Shown in pieces: positions 1-9,104 of a DNA stretch of 64,000 nucleotides. The notes under the pieces are model-generated. The model made no database searches and was not told the DNA's origin. It was given only the letters and a program-made list of their open reading frames with translations. The stretch lies in NCBI GenBank assembly GCA_022826745.1, contig JAJDUI010000027.1:1-64000 (forward strand), written 5' to 3'. A program made the translations under genes and the position numbers. How positions within the stretch are numbered: the first letter of the stretch is position 1; each line of letters opens with the position of its first letter. The DNA is from Thermoanaerobaculia bacterium. GTDB taxonomy: Bacteria; Acidobacteriota; Thermoanaerobaculia; Multivoradales; Multivoraceae.

Positions 1-197
1 CCGCCCCGCCGCGGGCGGATCCTTGGGCGGCAGACTCCGCTGACGCTCCGTCTGCCGCTCCAGAACTACCCCCTGACCGACTTCCTCGACTCCCGTCCAC
101 GACCGCCCCGTTCACGCTCATTTCAGGATTGGACTACGCTCTTCGACTCGTCCGAGGGCCACCAGGCAACGAGTTCCCCGAGCGCCCGCACTGACGC
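1..197. other. left-edge non-coding stretch
   Basis: No convincing gene is seen in the first 197 bases. The sequence lies downstream of the minus-strand sigma factor gene, so it may hold that gene's 3' untranslated region. Short open frames here have no recognisable family features. Confidence 0.4.
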
Positions 198-887
198 TCA
201 GGCCCCCGGATTCAGGCGTGACGGCACGAAGAGACCGCGGCGACGGAGCTCCCGGCGCATGCGGCTGAGCACGGTCGCCACGGTGGCGGGCGCCAGTTGG
301 ACCACACGCGCCGCCTCGCGAGAGCTCCACCCGTCCACCACCATGCGCTCCGTGATCCAGATGTCGCGCCAGACCGTGCCGCCGCTATTGGCGACGCAGC
401 CGCACTCGCGACGGAACCTGCCGCGGAGTTCCCGAGCGTAGATGGCGTCGAGCGGACTGGAGGTCCGACTCGGGACCTCGAAGCCATCGACCTCGTCGGC
501 CAGCCCGTTCAGGACGTCGAGGCTGAGTTCGGCGGCCGGCCCACGCTTGAGCGCCCGGCGGGCGCGCAACCAGTCGATCAGGGTGCTCCGAGCGACCCGG
601 CGCAGGTAGGACCGGATGGTCGTTTCGGATTCTGCCCGGCAGCCGCGAAGCACCCGTCGATCGTTCCGAAGCAGACGGACGTAGATCTCCTGGATCACCT
701 CGTCGAGGAGATCCCGGTTCAGGTAGACGCCGTAGCTCCGCCCCAGGCCGGCCAGGGTGCTCCGCAACATCGGGTCGACACGCTGAACGAGGGATGCCCA
801 ATCCGTATCCCTGGCGACGCACCGGTACCAGATGGTCGCAAGGTCTTGCGACTCCTTGCTCTGCTGATCACAGGTCTGTGAGTTCAT
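198..887 (-). CDS. ECF-like sigma-70 family RNA polymerase sigma factor
   Basis: The 229-residue product looks like an extracytoplasmic-function sigma factor that redirects RNA polymerase. Residues about 60-112 resemble region 2 (LLDEVIQEIYVRLL, then a basic RSYLRRVARSTLIDWLRARR helix), which binds core enzyme and the -10 element. Residues about 172-217 resemble region 4 (WSSREAARVVQLAPATVATV followed by a basic helix), a helix-turn-helix for -35 recognition. The linker of about 60 residues is somewhat long. ATG at 887 is chosen because GGAGCGGAAG lies just upstream. An upstream ATG at 899 and a longer frame to 965 are possible but have poorer context. No anti-sigma gene is adjacent in the window, so the stimulus is unknown. 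Confidence 0.8.
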   Translation of the reverse strand: MNSQTCDQQSKESQDLATIWYRCVARDTDWASLVQRVDPMLRSTLAGLGRSYGVYLNRDLLDEVIQEIYVRLLRNDRRVLRGCRAESETTIRSYLRRVARSTLIDWLRARRALKRGPAAELSLDVLNGLADEVDGFEVPSRTSSPLDAIYARELRGRFRRECGCVANSGGTVWRDIWITERMVVDGWSSREAARVVQLAPATVATVLSRMRRELRRRGLFVPSRLNPGA

Positions 888-989
888 CTTCCGCTCCATG
901 AAAGTGGAGCGGAGGCGCCAGGGCCAGCCTACTCGGGGTTGGGCAAGGGCGCGAGAGCGTAGCACTCTCCAGGCCCTCGTGGGGGCCGG

Positions 990-1145
990 CTACCGCATCT
1001 TCTCTTCGACGAACTCGACGTGGCGGCGGACCTTCGGGTCGTACTTCTTCAGCTTCAGCTTCTCCTGGCTGAGCTTCTTGTTCTTCGTCGTGGTGTAGAA
1101 GTACCCGGTACCCGCGCTGGATACGAGCTTGATCTTTTCTCTCAC
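990..1145 (-). CDS. rpmG: 50S ribosomal protein L33
   Basis: This 51-residue basic protein reads [20 protein letters not shown] and continues with a lysine-rich stretch to ...[17 protein letters not shown], the standard L33 pattern. It is a component of the large ribosomal subunit. It lacks the CxxC pairs of zinc-binding L33 forms, so it is the zinc-independent type. The start is GTG, with GAGGTG about 6 nt upstream. It follows tRNA-Val and tRNA-Asp on the same strand, a common co-transcribed arrangement. The secE-nusG partners often found next to rpmG are absent here. Confidence 0.95.
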   Translation of the reverse strand: MREKIKLVSSAGTGYFYTTTKNKKLSQEKLKLKKYDPKVRRHVEFVEEKMR

Positions 1146-1194
1146 GTCGTCACCTCAACATGCGGTCCGGCGGCTCGATCGGCCAGGAACGGAA

Positions 1195-1271
1195 TGGCGG
1201 GGCCGACGGGACTCGAACCCGCGACCTCCGGCGTGACAGGCCGGCATTCTAACCAGCTGAACTACGACCCC
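1195..1271 (-). tRNA. tRNA-Asp (GTC)
   Basis: The 77-nt minus-strand sequence folds as a full cloverleaf. The acceptor stem GGGGTCG pairs with CGGCCCC (one G-U), the anticodon stem is CCGGC/GCCGG with loop CTGTCAC (anticodon GTC), and the T arm is GCGGG-TTCGAGT-CCCGT. The discriminator is G and CCA is encoded. It lies between tRNA-Val and rpmG on the same strand. Confidence 0.97.
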
Positions 1272-1328
1272 GTGCGTTCCGTCCTCGTCGTATCGCCCTC
1301 GTGCTGCTTCATCCTGCTCCCGCCTCCG

Positions 1329-1404
1329 TGGTGGGAGGTGGGGGATTCGAACCCGCGACCCCCTGCGTGTAAAGCAGGTGCTCTAGCCCCTGAGCTAACC
1401 TCCC
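1329..1404 (-). tRNA. tRNA-Val (TAC)
   Basis: The 76-nt minus-strand cloverleaf has acceptor stem GGGAGGT/ACCTCCC, anticodon stem CCTGC/GCAGG with loop TTTACAC (anticodon TAC), discriminator A and an encoded CCA. The T stem GCGGG/CCCCC contains one C-C mismatch, which is either tolerated or a sequence error. It is the first gene of a tRNA-Val, tRNA-Asp, rpmG group. Confidence 0.95.
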
Positions 1405-1474
1405 CGGCCGCGACCCTTCGGCCGCCCGGCGGATATCGCAGGCCGCGGAATCTTAGGGCAGGCGGCGAACATCG

Positions 1475-2716
1475 TCAACGCTCCGGCGTGAAGGTCACCG
1501 GCATCCGCATCACCGCGTCGAACCAGATCGAGCGCAGACGCCCGATCTCGCCGGGACGGATGTCGGGAATCCGCGTGACGATCTCCTTGAGCAGAGCGAA
1601 GAGCTGCATCCGGGCCAAGCGCGCTCCGATGCAGGCGTGCGGACCGATGCCGAACGCCAGGTGGCGGGCCGCGTTCTCCCGCGTGATGTCGAAACGGTCC
1701 GGGTCGGGGAACATCTCGGGATCGCGGTTGGCCGCCGGGTAGGACAGGTAGACCTTGTCGCCCTCGTGAAGCTCCTCGCCGTGCAACGTGACGTCCTCCG
1801 CCACGGTGCGCCGGAAGTTCGTGACCGGCGGCGCGTAGCGCAGCACCTCCTCGATCGCGTTCGGCAGGTAGCGGTCGGGATCGGAGCAGACGAGCTCGTA
1901 CTGGTCCGGGTACTCGTTCATCAGCCGGATGAAGTGGCCCGCCGTGCCCCGGGTCGTCTCGTGCCCGGCGATCGCCATGGTGAGGAAGAACATGTTCAAC
2001 TGGAGCGGGTTGAGCTTCTCGCCCTCCACCTCGCCGTGAACGAGGCGGCTCATCAGGCTCTTGTCGGGCGCCGCCTGCTTCTCGGCGACGATCTGCGTCG
2101 AGATCTGGAACAACTGGGCCGCCAGGTCCATCTCTTCGTTGTCGCCGTGATTCTCCACGTTCTCCACGTCCGCGTTCAGGTTGCCGAGCCGGGCCACGGT
2201 CTCCCGCTTCTCCGGCGGCACGCCCGTCAGGCTGCAGAAGGTGTAGACCGGCAGCTTCGAGGCGACGTCGAACACGAACTCGCATTCACCCGCGCCGGCG
2301 ATCTCGTCGATGATCTCGGTTGCGACCGCGTCGATCTGCGGCTGGAACGCCATCAGCTCGCTGCGAGTGAACGGCGGCACGATCAGGCGGCGGACGGCCC
2401 GGTGCGCGTCCATCGGCATGCCCATCAGGCCCGCCTGCTGCCTCTGCAGCCCCTCGGCGCTGAGATCCCAGATGACCGGCCCGCCGGTATGGGACGAAAA
2501 CACCCTCTGGTTGCGGGACACGTCCGCCACGTCCTTGTAGCGGGTCAGGACATAGAAGCCCCGCGTCGGCAGGGAGTCCCGCGGCGGCGGATAGTCCGGA
2601 TTCGGCGGATTCCAGTGAATCGGATCGTCCTCGCGCCAGACGCTGAACAACTCGTGCGGCGGACCGCTTCCGTGCGGGAAGAGATCGGGATCAAGAAGGT
2701 TCACGCTTTCGGACAT
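1475..2716 (-). CDS. cytochrome P450
   Basis: A 413-residue soluble bacterial P450 that would use reduced ferredoxin and O2 to hydroxylate a small molecule. The I-helix oxygen-activation motif AGHETT is at residues 250-255, the K-helix ExxR is E290-R293, and the heme loop FGIGPHACIG runs 355-364 with Cys362 as thiolate ligand. Length and motifs are complete. The style resembles the CYP125/142-like steroid or terpenoid group, but I cannot assign a substrate. It is the last gene of a seven-gene minus-strand operon with ligase, dehydrogenase and monooxygenase functions, which suggests oxidative catabolism of a hydrophobic or aromatic acid. No ferredoxin gene is present nearby. Confidence 0.95.
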   Translation of the reverse strand: MSESVNLLDPDLFPHGSGPPHELFSVWREDDPIHWNPPNPDYPPPRDSLPTRGFYVLTRYKDVADVSRNQRVFSSHTGGPVIWDLSAEGLQRQQAGLMGMPMDAHRAVRRLIVPPFTRSELMAFQPQIDAVATEIIDEIAGAGECEFVFDVASKLPVYTFCSLTGVPPEKRETVARLGNLNADVENVENHGDNEEMDLAAQLFQISTQIVAEKQAAPDKSLMSRLVHGEVEGEKLNPLQLNMFFLTMAIAGHETTRGTAGHFIRLMNEYPDQYELVCSDPDRYLPNAIEEVLRYAPPVTNFRRTVAEDVTLHGEELHEGDKVYLSYPAANRDPEMFPDPDRFDITRENAARHLAFGIGPHACIGARLARMQLFALLKEIVTRIPDIRPGEIGRLRSIWFDAVMRMPVTFTPER

Positions 2717-2758
2717 GGTTGCAGCTCCTCAGGTTTGGGAAGGCGGATCGCCGACGCC

Positions 2759-3514
2759 TCACGGCAGCAGGCCGCGCACCACGGCCAGCGCCGGCGGACC
2801 GGCGACGACGGCGACCACCGCGTCGTCGAAGCCGGCCTCGGCGAAGCGCTGGAGCCGGGCCTTCAGTTCGCCCGAATCGCCGCCCGGCGGAAACACGATA
2901 CTCGAGGCGATCGCTCGCGCCCCGCCGGAGGCCCGGTACCGCGGCAGGGCGCCGACGACCTCGTCGTCCGTGCGATGGAAGGCGGAGGCCACCCAGCCGT
3001 CGAACTCCCGGGCCGCTCGCTCGACCCCCTTGCCCCAGGTGCCGTAGATCATCCGCTGCTGGCCGACGACGGCCGGCGGCGGGGTCAGGTCGACCTCGCC
3101 CACCTTGCCCGACGCGAGGCCGTCGCGCAGCGTGGCGAGGGTCGCCGTGAATTTCTTGAAGCGGGTCGCGTGATCGCGGCCGAACGCCTCGAAGTCCGCC
3201 GCCGTCGAGCCGGGTCCGACACCCAGCGTCAGGCGTTTCCCCGCCAGAATCCTGAGCGAAAGGACCCGGTGCAGCAGGTCGACCGGCTGGTACAGCGGCA
3301 GCTGGAGGATCGCGGTGCCGACCTCGACGCGATCGGTGGCCGTCGCGGCCGCCGTCATCGCGACGAGCGGATCGAGCGCCATCATGCCGCGGCCGATCAT
3401 CTGCGGCGCCCAGATCGAATCGAAGCCCTCCCCTTCAACCGCGCGCGCGAAGTCGCGGAACGACCCGGAATCAGCGGGATTCGGGCTCTGCCCGACGAGA
3501 ACGCCGAGACGCAT
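2759..3514 (-). CDS. LLM-class (luciferase-like, F420- or FMN-dependent) oxidoreductase
   Basis: The 251-residue product begins MRLGVLVG and carries the family blocks FDSIWAPQ, RVEVGTAILQLPLYQPVDLL and RLTLGVGPGS of the bacterial luciferase TIM barrel. Members use F420 or FMN to oxidise or reduce small organic substrates. It is shorter than many relatives (about 300 residues), mainly at the C-terminus. It lies 4 nt from the SDR gene and 42 nt from the P450 gene in the same operon, so it probably handles an intermediate of the same pathway. Cofactor (F420 versus FMN) and substrate cannot be read from the sequence alone. Confidence 0.85.
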   Translation of the reverse strand: MRLGVLVGQSPNPADSGSFRDFARAVEGEGFDSIWAPQMIGRGMMALDPLVAMTAAATATDRVEVGTAILQLPLYQPVDLLHRVLSLRILAGKRLTLGVGPGSTAADFEAFGRDHATRFKKFTATLATLRDGLASGKVGEVDLTPPPAVVGQQRMIYGTWGKGVERAAREFDGWVASAFHRTDDEVVGALPRYRASGGARAIASSIVFPPGGDSGELKARLQRFAEAGFDDAVVAVVAGPPALAVVRGLLP

Positions 3515-3518
3515 GGCT

Positions 3519-4388
3519 CTAGCGAGCCGCCGCGAAGCCGGCCATGATGCGCTCCATGGAGTACTGCTCGTCCCCGTCGCGTCGCGGGGCCTGCGCCTCG
3601 AAGGCGGCGGCCACCTCCTCCCAGCGCCGTCTGGCGATCTCGACGACGTGGGAATGGGAAACGATGTAGAAGGTCTCGTCGCGGATGGCGTCGACCACCC
3701 GCGTCGCCACCTCGGCGGGCGGCATGCCGAGCTTCATCACGGCGGCCGCCGCCGGATTGGCCTCGGCCGCTCCGCCGAACCGCTGCGGCCGCCGTTCCGA
3801 GGAGCGCCAGATCCCGGTATCCACCAGGCCGGGACAAAGAACGCTCACGCCGACGTGGTCGGGAAGCTCTCCCCGCAGGACCGCCGAGAGGCCGAGCACC
3901 GCGTGTTTCGAGGCCGTGTACAGGCCGGAGTGGAGATGCGGAACGCCCAGGCAGTGCTCCGAGCCGGTGTTCACGATCCACGAGGGGTTCCCCGACCGCG
4001 CGAACCTCCCGCCGAAGGCGCGGATCCCGCTGAGCATGCCGCGCACGTTGACGCCGAAGACCCAGTCGAAGTCCGAGGCGGCGGACTCCAGCAGCGGTCC
4101 CGGTTTCGAGCTGACTCCGGCGTTGTTGACGAGGATCTCGACCGAGCCGAAGTCCCGGAAGGATCGTTCGGCCAGGGCCTCGACCCCGGCGTCGCTGGTC
4201 ACGTCGACTTCGTAGGCCCTGGCGACAACGCCCTCGCGCTCGATCTCCGCGGCCGCTCGCTCCGCCGCTTCCCGTTCGACGTCCGCCACGCCCACGTTGC
4301 AACCGCCGGCCGCCAGCGCCCGGGCGATGGCGCGGCCGATTCCGGAACCCCCGCCCGTGACCACGGCGGTCTTGCCAGCTACATCCAA
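3519..4388 (-). CDS. SDR-family NAD(P)-dependent oxidoreductase
   Basis: The 289-residue protein is a classical short-chain dehydrogenase. The cofactor motif TGGGSGIG is at residues 11-18, NNAG at 88-91, and the catalytic set is S143, Y157, K161 (YTASK). An acidic residue after strand 2 (VADVERE) favours NAD(H). The C-terminal extension beyond about residue 250 is longer than in minimal SDRs. It would oxidise an alcohol or reduce a ketone in the surrounding catabolic operon, between the FAD monooxygenase (24 nt upstream) and the LLM oxidoreductase. Substrate is unknown. Confidence 0.92.
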   Translation of the reverse strand: MDVAGKTAVVTGGGSGIGRAIARALAAGGCNVGVADVEREAAERAAAEIEREGVVARAYEVDVTSDAGVEALAERSFRDFGSVEILVNNAGVSSKPGPLLESAASDFDWVFGVNVRGMLSGIRAFGGRFARSGNPSWIVNTGSEHCLGVPHLHSGLYTASKHAVLGLSAVLRGELPDHVGVSVLCPGLVDTGIWRSSERRPQRFGGAAEANPAAAAVMKLGMPPAEVATRVVDAIRDETFYIVSHSHVVEIARRRWEEVAAAFEAQAPRRDGDEQYSMERIMAGFAAAR

Positions 4389-4412
4389 CCTGCTCCCTCC
4401 GAGTTCTCGATT

Positions 4413-6026
4413 CTATCCGTTCCCGGCGACATTCCGGGGCAACAGACGGGACAGGCGGACGGCCTCCTTCCCTGCCGGGATGTCAGCGTCTCGCCAGTGG
4501 TCGGCGATGACGCCGTCCGGACGGACGAGCACGACGCCGTCGTTCGCGTAGAGCGCGTCGTCGTCCAGACGCGGCAGAGCCTGCGCGGAGATGGGGAAGC
4601 CGCCGGCCGAGAGTCGCTCCACCTGGTCGTCCCAGCGTCCGCGATCGACGGAAGCGCCCAGGAGAACCCTGTAGTCGAGACCGAAACCGTCGAGCACCGA
4701 CGTCTCCCCGGCGTCGTCCAGCCAAATGTGCGGCGCCCGCCTTCCGGAACGAACGACCGGCACGAAGTCGATGACCGGATCGTCAACGGACGGTGGATCG
4801 TCGGAATCCACCGCGAGCACACCGGACTTCAGCTCGAAGCCCATCAGTAGACCGTCGTAGTTCCCGTACAGCTTCGTCGCCTTGACCGCCTCGGTGATGT
4901 CCTGGCCGCTGACGAACCCCATCATCATGGCGCCCATCGCCTCGTAGATGCGGACGCCGGCGTCGATGCGATCCTGGGCGATGGGCCTGTGCTCTTCTTC
5001 GTAGGTCTCCAGAATTCCCGGCGGCGAAATCCCGCGCAAGACGAAGGCAAGCTTCCAGGCCAGGTTCCGGATGCCGCTGAACCCAGTGTTGTTCCCCATG
5101 CCGCCGGTCGGGATCGCGATGTGCGCCGCATCGCCGGCGAGGAAGATCCGGCCGAGCGAGAAGCGGGTGGTGCATCCGGGCGTCGGCTGCCACATGGACA
5201 TGCTGACGATCGTCATCGGGACGTCGTCCTCCGTGCCGAGCGCCTGCCGGATCCTCTCCATCGCCGCCTCTTCCGGGATCAGATCCGCCGTCGGCACGGT
5301 GATCTGGCAGCGCCAGCGACGAACGCCGTCGAGCGGCTGGAAGACGACCATGCCGCCGGTCGGCGGCGTGTTGTAGAGCAGCGCGCCCTTGCGTCCTTCC
5401 ACGTACCGCGACAGGTCCGCGTCGAAGATGACGTCCTGCGAGTTGACGGGCCGCGGGTCCGTCTCGAGTTCGCTGTCGATGACGGAGCGCGTGGAGCTGC
5501 CTGGACCGTCGGCGCCGATCGTGTAGTCCGCGAACACCTCCTCTTCCGCGCCGGTCTGCCGGTTCGTCAGCTTGAGCCGGGTCCCCGATTCATCCTGCGT
5601 GAGGTCGGAAGCCAACGTCCGGAAACGGACGTCGATGTTCGACTCGCCGCGGATCTTCTCGAGCAGCACGTTCTCCACCAGGTCCTGGGCGGTCATCACC
5701 GGCAGGCACGGGCTCGTGTCCCGCGGCACGGTGAGGAACGTCGGGCTGGGGATGCGCGCGTACTGCGTCTTCGTCAGCGCCGTGCACCAGCGGTTGAATG
5801 CCGTCCATTCCGGCCCCAGCCCAGTCGCCTCGACCTTCTTCTCCAGGCCGAACTCGCGCAGCAGCTCCATCGTGTTCGTGTCGACGAAGCGCGAACGTGG
5901 ATGCGTATTCAACTCGCCGCGGCGCTCCACGAGAAGCGTCCGGATGCCGAGGCGCGACAGGAGCAGCGCTCCGGTCATGCCGATCGGCCCGGCGCCGATG
6001 ATGCAGACAGGTACCACCGTCGTCAT
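4413..6026 (-). CDS. FAD-dependent aromatic-type monooxygenase (PheA/TfdB-like)
   Basis: The 537-residue protein has the class A flavoprotein monooxygenase fingerprints: GAGPIG at 11-16 in the Rossmann fold, the DG motif at 173-174 and the GD motif at 298-299 (FLAGDAAH), followed by PTGGMGNNTG and NLAWKLA. These enzymes use NAD(P)H and O2 to hydroxylate activated rings. The C-terminal thioredoxin-like region of the phenol hydroxylase/TfdB group is present (about residues 420-530). It lies between the acyl-CoA ligase and the SDR in the operon. The asparagines in GNNTG differ from the usual GMNTG form. Substrate is not known. Confidence 0.92.
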   Translation of the reverse strand: MTTVVPVCIIGAGPIGMTGALLLSRLGIRTLLVERRGELNTHPRSRFVDTNTMELLREFGLEKKVEATGLGPEWTAFNRWCTALTKTQYARIPSPTFLTVPRDTSPCLPVMTAQDLVENVLLEKIRGESNIDVRFRTLASDLTQDESGTRLKLTNRQTGAEEEVFADYTIGADGPGSSTRSVIDSELETDPRPVNSQDVIFDADLSRYVEGRKGALLYNTPPTGGMVVFQPLDGVRRWRCQITVPTADLIPEEAAMERIRQALGTEDDVPMTIVSMSMWQPTPGCTTRFSLGRIFLAGDAAHIAIPTGGMGNNTGFSGIRNLAWKLAFVLRGISPPGILETYEEEHRPIAQDRIDAGVRIYEAMGAMMMGFVSGQDITEAVKATKLYGNYDGLLMGFELKSGVLAVDSDDPPSVDDPVIDFVPVVRSGRRAPHIWLDDAGETSVLDGFGLDYRVLLGASVDRGRWDDQVERLSAGGFPISAQALPRLDDDALYANDGVVLVRPDGVIADHWRDADIPAGKEAVRLSRLLPRNVAGNG

Positions 6027-6107
6027 GACGGGACATCCTGACAGCGCGGCCTGCTCGACACAAGACGGCGCCGGCAGGCTCGGCGCAGGGGCACTCGCCG
6101 TCCCGTG

Positions 6108-7742
6108 TCAGACGCGGCGGCCGCGGCCCGCCCAGTACGGCGCCCGCAAGCTCTTCTTGTCGATCTTGCCCACCGGGGTGCGCGGCAGGTCGGCGACGAA
6201 GTCGATGCTCTTCGGCGCCTTGACGCCGCCGAGCCGCTCGCGAGCGGCGGCGATGACCTCGGCCTCCCGTGGCTCCGCGCCGTCGGCCGCGACGACGACC
6301 GCGTGGACCGCCTCGCCCCAGCGCTCGCTGGGGACGCCGATGACCGCGGCAAGCGCTATCTCCGGCACGGCCAGCAGCGCCTGCTCCACTTCCGTCGAGT
6401 ACACGTTGAAGCCGCCGGTGATGATCATGTCCTTCTTGCGATCGACGATCGTGAGGTAGCCGGCCTCGTCCAGCACCCCGATGTCGCCCGTGAGGTGCCA
6501 GCCGTTCCGGCGAATCTTCGCCGTCTCCTCCGGGTCCTGGTAGTAGCCCTCGGAGACGTTCGGCCCCTTGACGACGATCTCGCCAAGTTCGCCGGGGCCC
6601 AGAAGGCCGCCGTCATCGTCCATGACGGCGACTTCGGAGATAACGGTCGACTTGCCGACGCTTCGCAGGATGCGGTCCGGAGCGAGCCGGCCGGAGGCCG
6701 GGTCGCCGTTCTCGAAGTGCTCTTCCGCGGTAAGCCGGGTGATGAACATCGGGCACTCCGTCTGGCCGAAGCCGCCGCGCATGATCGGGCCGAACACGCG
6801 GAGCGCCTGCTTGAGGCGAGCAAGCGACATGGGCGCCGAGCCGTAGCTCAGCCCGACGAGGCTCGACAGGTCGAAATCGCCCAGGTTCGGCTGGTCGAGC
6901 AGGGAGTAGATGGCCGTCGGCGGCAGGAAGAAGTCCGTGATCCGCTCCTGTTCGATCGTCCGCGGGATGACCTGAAGATCGACCTTCTCCAGGATGACGA
7001 AGCGCGCCCCCGAGGAGAGCGACGTCAGGGCGGCACGCCCGCCGACGTGCGTCATCGGCGCCGCGCACAGGCTGACCGGCCGGCGGCCGGCGTACCCGTG
7101 GCGCATCGCGTACTCGATCCCGCGGAAGTTCCGGTGGCTCAGCATGACGCCCTTCGGCAGGCCCGTCGTGCCGCCGGTCATCGGGATGGTCAAGGTGTCG
7201 CCGCCCTTCATCTCGACCGCGGGCGGTTTGGGGGAAGCGCCGGCGATGAAGTCGTAGAGCGGTTCGGCCGCTTCCATGCCGGCCGCGGACGAAGCACCAG
7301 GCAGATCCCCGCCGCCCAGGCTGACCACCGTCCGCAGCGCGCCGAGCCCTTCCGCCGCCTCCGCTACGGGCTCGCGGAAGGTCTCCTGGAAGAAGATCGC
7401 CTCGCAGCCGAACCGGACGAGGATCTCCACGTTGTCGCGGGCCGAGTTCCGCGGGTTGACCGGAATCCAGACGCCCCCGGCCCGCAGCAGACCGATCGCG
7501 GCAATGAACGCGACCGCCGAATTCAGGCTCCAGACGGCGCCCTTCATCCCCGGCTCGAAACCGCGCGCCGTCAAGGCGCTCGCGATCCGCGCCGAGAATT
7601 CGTCTACCTCGCCGTAGGTGTACGTCTCGTCCTCGAACACGATGCACGCGTCGTCCCGGAAGTCCTGGAACGCCCGATCGATGATCGGCAGGAAGGAGCG
7701 GTCGAACTCCGCGATGTTCGGGGGGCCGTCGCCGCTGCCCAC
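6108..7742 (-). CDS. acyl-CoA synthetase / AMP-dependent ligase
   Basis: The 544-residue enzyme belongs to the ANL superfamily and would activate a carboxylic acid to its CoA thioester via an acyl-adenylate. The P-loop TGGTTGLPKG is at 189-198, the hinge region TGDIG...GYLTIVDRKKDMI lies around 415-440, and the catalytic lysine is near residue 526 in VGKIDKK. Length is typical. The GTG start at 7742 lies 2 nt after the MmgE/PrpD stop, indicating tight co-transcription. In context it probably activates the operon's acidic substrate before the acyl-CoA dehydrogenase acts. Chain length or aromatic preference is unknown. Confidence 0.93.
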   Translation of the reverse strand: MGSGDGPPNIAEFDRSFLPIIDRAFQDFRDDACIVFEDETYTYGEVDEFSARIASALTARGFEPGMKGAVWSLNSAVAFIAAIGLLRAGGVWIPVNPRNSARDNVEILVRFGCEAIFFQETFREPVAEAAEGLGALRTVVSLGGGDLPGASSAAGMEAAEPLYDFIAGASPKPPAVEMKGGDTLTIPMTGGTTGLPKGVMLSHRNFRGIEYAMRHGYAGRRPVSLCAAPMTHVGGRAALTSLSSGARFVILEKVDLQVIPRTIEQERITDFFLPPTAIYSLLDQPNLGDFDLSSLVGLSYGSAPMSLARLKQALRVFGPIMRGGFGQTECPMFITRLTAEEHFENGDPASGRLAPDRILRSVGKSTVISEVAVMDDDGGLLGPGELGEIVVKGPNVSEGYYQDPEETAKIRRNGWHLTGDIGVLDEAGYLTIVDRKKDMIITGGFNVYSTEVEQALLAVPEIALAAVIGVPSERWGEAVHAVVVAADGAEPREAEVIAAARERLGGVKAPKSIDFVADLPRTPVGKIDKKSLRAPYWAGRGRRV

Positions 7743-7744
7743 AA

Positions 7745-9103
7745 CTACGCTGCTTCGGCCGCGCCGGCCAGAAGTCCGGCGATCTCGCCCACGTCGTTCA
7801 CCGCGTCCAGGCGAAGCGACATCTCCCGCAGCCGGCCGCTTGCCTCGGCGCCGACGATGGGCGCCACGAGACCCGTCATCTTGGCAGCGAGCTTCTCGCC
7901 CTGGGCGTCGAGGTCGGTGGCCGGGACGCCGGTGTCGTGGAACTCCTCGAGGCGGTCGCCGTTCGCCCGCAGCTCGACTCGCGCCTGCGTGTGGCCCATG
8001 GAGCGGTCCGTCCGCACCTCGACCCTGCCGATCATCCGCGCGACCTCAGGCTCGCGCAACGTCTCGTCGACGAAGGTCCCGCTGCTCGTCGTGTCGATGC
8101 CGAGCATCGCGAGCGAGGTCGTGGCGGTGAGGCTGAACTTCGCCTCGAGACCCGTGGTGGGCGCCGGGATGCCGCAGATGTCGAGCAGGCCCGGGTGCAC
8201 CGTGACAATCGCCTTCTCGACGTTCTCCGGGGAGACGCCGGCTTCCAGAAGCCGCGGCCTGAGCCGACCCACCGATTCGATGGCGGCGTGCGTCAGGTAG
8301 CAGGCGGCGTGGTACTTGAACAGCGTGTCCTCGATCAGGAAGCGGCCGTCCTGCTGCTCGAACCGCTCCCAGTCGAGCTCCTCGCGGCCCGCGGCGGCGG
8401 CGTCCGCGTAGCCCTGCCGGCCGTCTATCGCCTCGGGATTCGCGGTGAAGCCCCGCATGGCGAGCCGAGCCGCCAGCAGGCCGCGCTCGGCGGCGTGGCC
8501 GGCGTGGAAGGGCTTCGTCATCGTGCCGAAGTTCGCCTTCAGACCGCCGGCCTGGGAGGCCGCGAGGCCCAGCGCATGGCCGAACTGCTCGCCCGTCGCG
8601 CCCAGCAACCGGCAAGCGGCCGCGGCGGCGCCGTGAACACCGATCGTCGAGGTGGTATGCCAGCCCTTGACGTACGGCGCGGGACCGACGAGCGCGCCGA
8701 TGCGTGACTCGACCTCGATGCCGACGACGAACGCCGCCAGCAGCTCCTCGCCGCTCGCGCCCTGTTCCTGGGCCTGAGCCAGGGCGGCCGGGAAGACCGG
8801 GACGGTGGGGTGGCCCCCCATCGTCGTATGGGCGTCGTCGAAGTCGAGCGCGTGGCCGGCGGCGCCGTTGAGCAGCGCGGCGACGCCCGGAGCGCACCGC
8901 AGGTTCGAGCCGACGATGGAGCACGGCCCGGACTGGCCGCCCAGTTCGTCGCGCAGGATCCCGGACAACGGCTCCCGGCTGCCGACCAGGGCGCAGCCGA
9001 ACCAGTCCAGCACGCACTGGCCGGCGACCGTGCGGGCCGATTGCGTGAGATCGTCCACGTTCAGGCCGCCGAAACGGTCCCAGAGGTGGTTCGCTAGTCT
9101 CAT
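7745..9103 (-). CDS. MmgE/PrpD family protein
   Basis: The 452-residue protein matches the MmgE/PrpD fold, whose members include 2-methylcitrate dehydratase and cis-aconitate decarboxylase. Visible family blocks include LLNGAAGHALDFDD near residue 75, YVKGWHTTSTIG near 148 and MTKPFHAGHAA near 195. It begins 1 nt after the acyl-CoA dehydrogenase stop and ends 2 nt before the ligase start. In this operon it is more likely a hydratase, dehydratase or decarboxylase of an operon-specific intermediate than a true PrpD, because prpB/prpC partners are absent. The reaction is not assignable from sequence. Confidence 0.88.
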   Translation of the reverse strand: MRLANHLWDRFGGLNVDDLTQSARTVAGQCVLDWFGCALVGSREPLSGILRDELGGQSGPCSIVGSNLRCAPGVAALLNGAAGHALDFDDAHTTMGGHPTVPVFPAALAQAQEQGASGEELLAAFVVGIEVESRIGALVGPAPYVKGWHTTSTIGVHGAAAAACRLLGATGEQFGHALGLAASQAGGLKANFGTMTKPFHAGHAAERGLLAARLAMRGFTANPEAIDGRQGYADAAAAGREELDWERFEQQDGRFLIEDTLFKYHAACYLTHAAIESVGRLRPRLLEAGVSPENVEKAIVTVHPGLLDICGIPAPTTGLEAKFSLTATTSLAMLGIDTTSSGTFVDETLREPEVARMIGRVEVRTDRSMGHTQARVELRANGDRLEEFHDTGVPATDLDAQGEKLAAKMTGLVAPIVGAEASGRLREMSLRLDAVNDVGEIAGLLAGAAEAA

Positions 9104-9104
9104 C

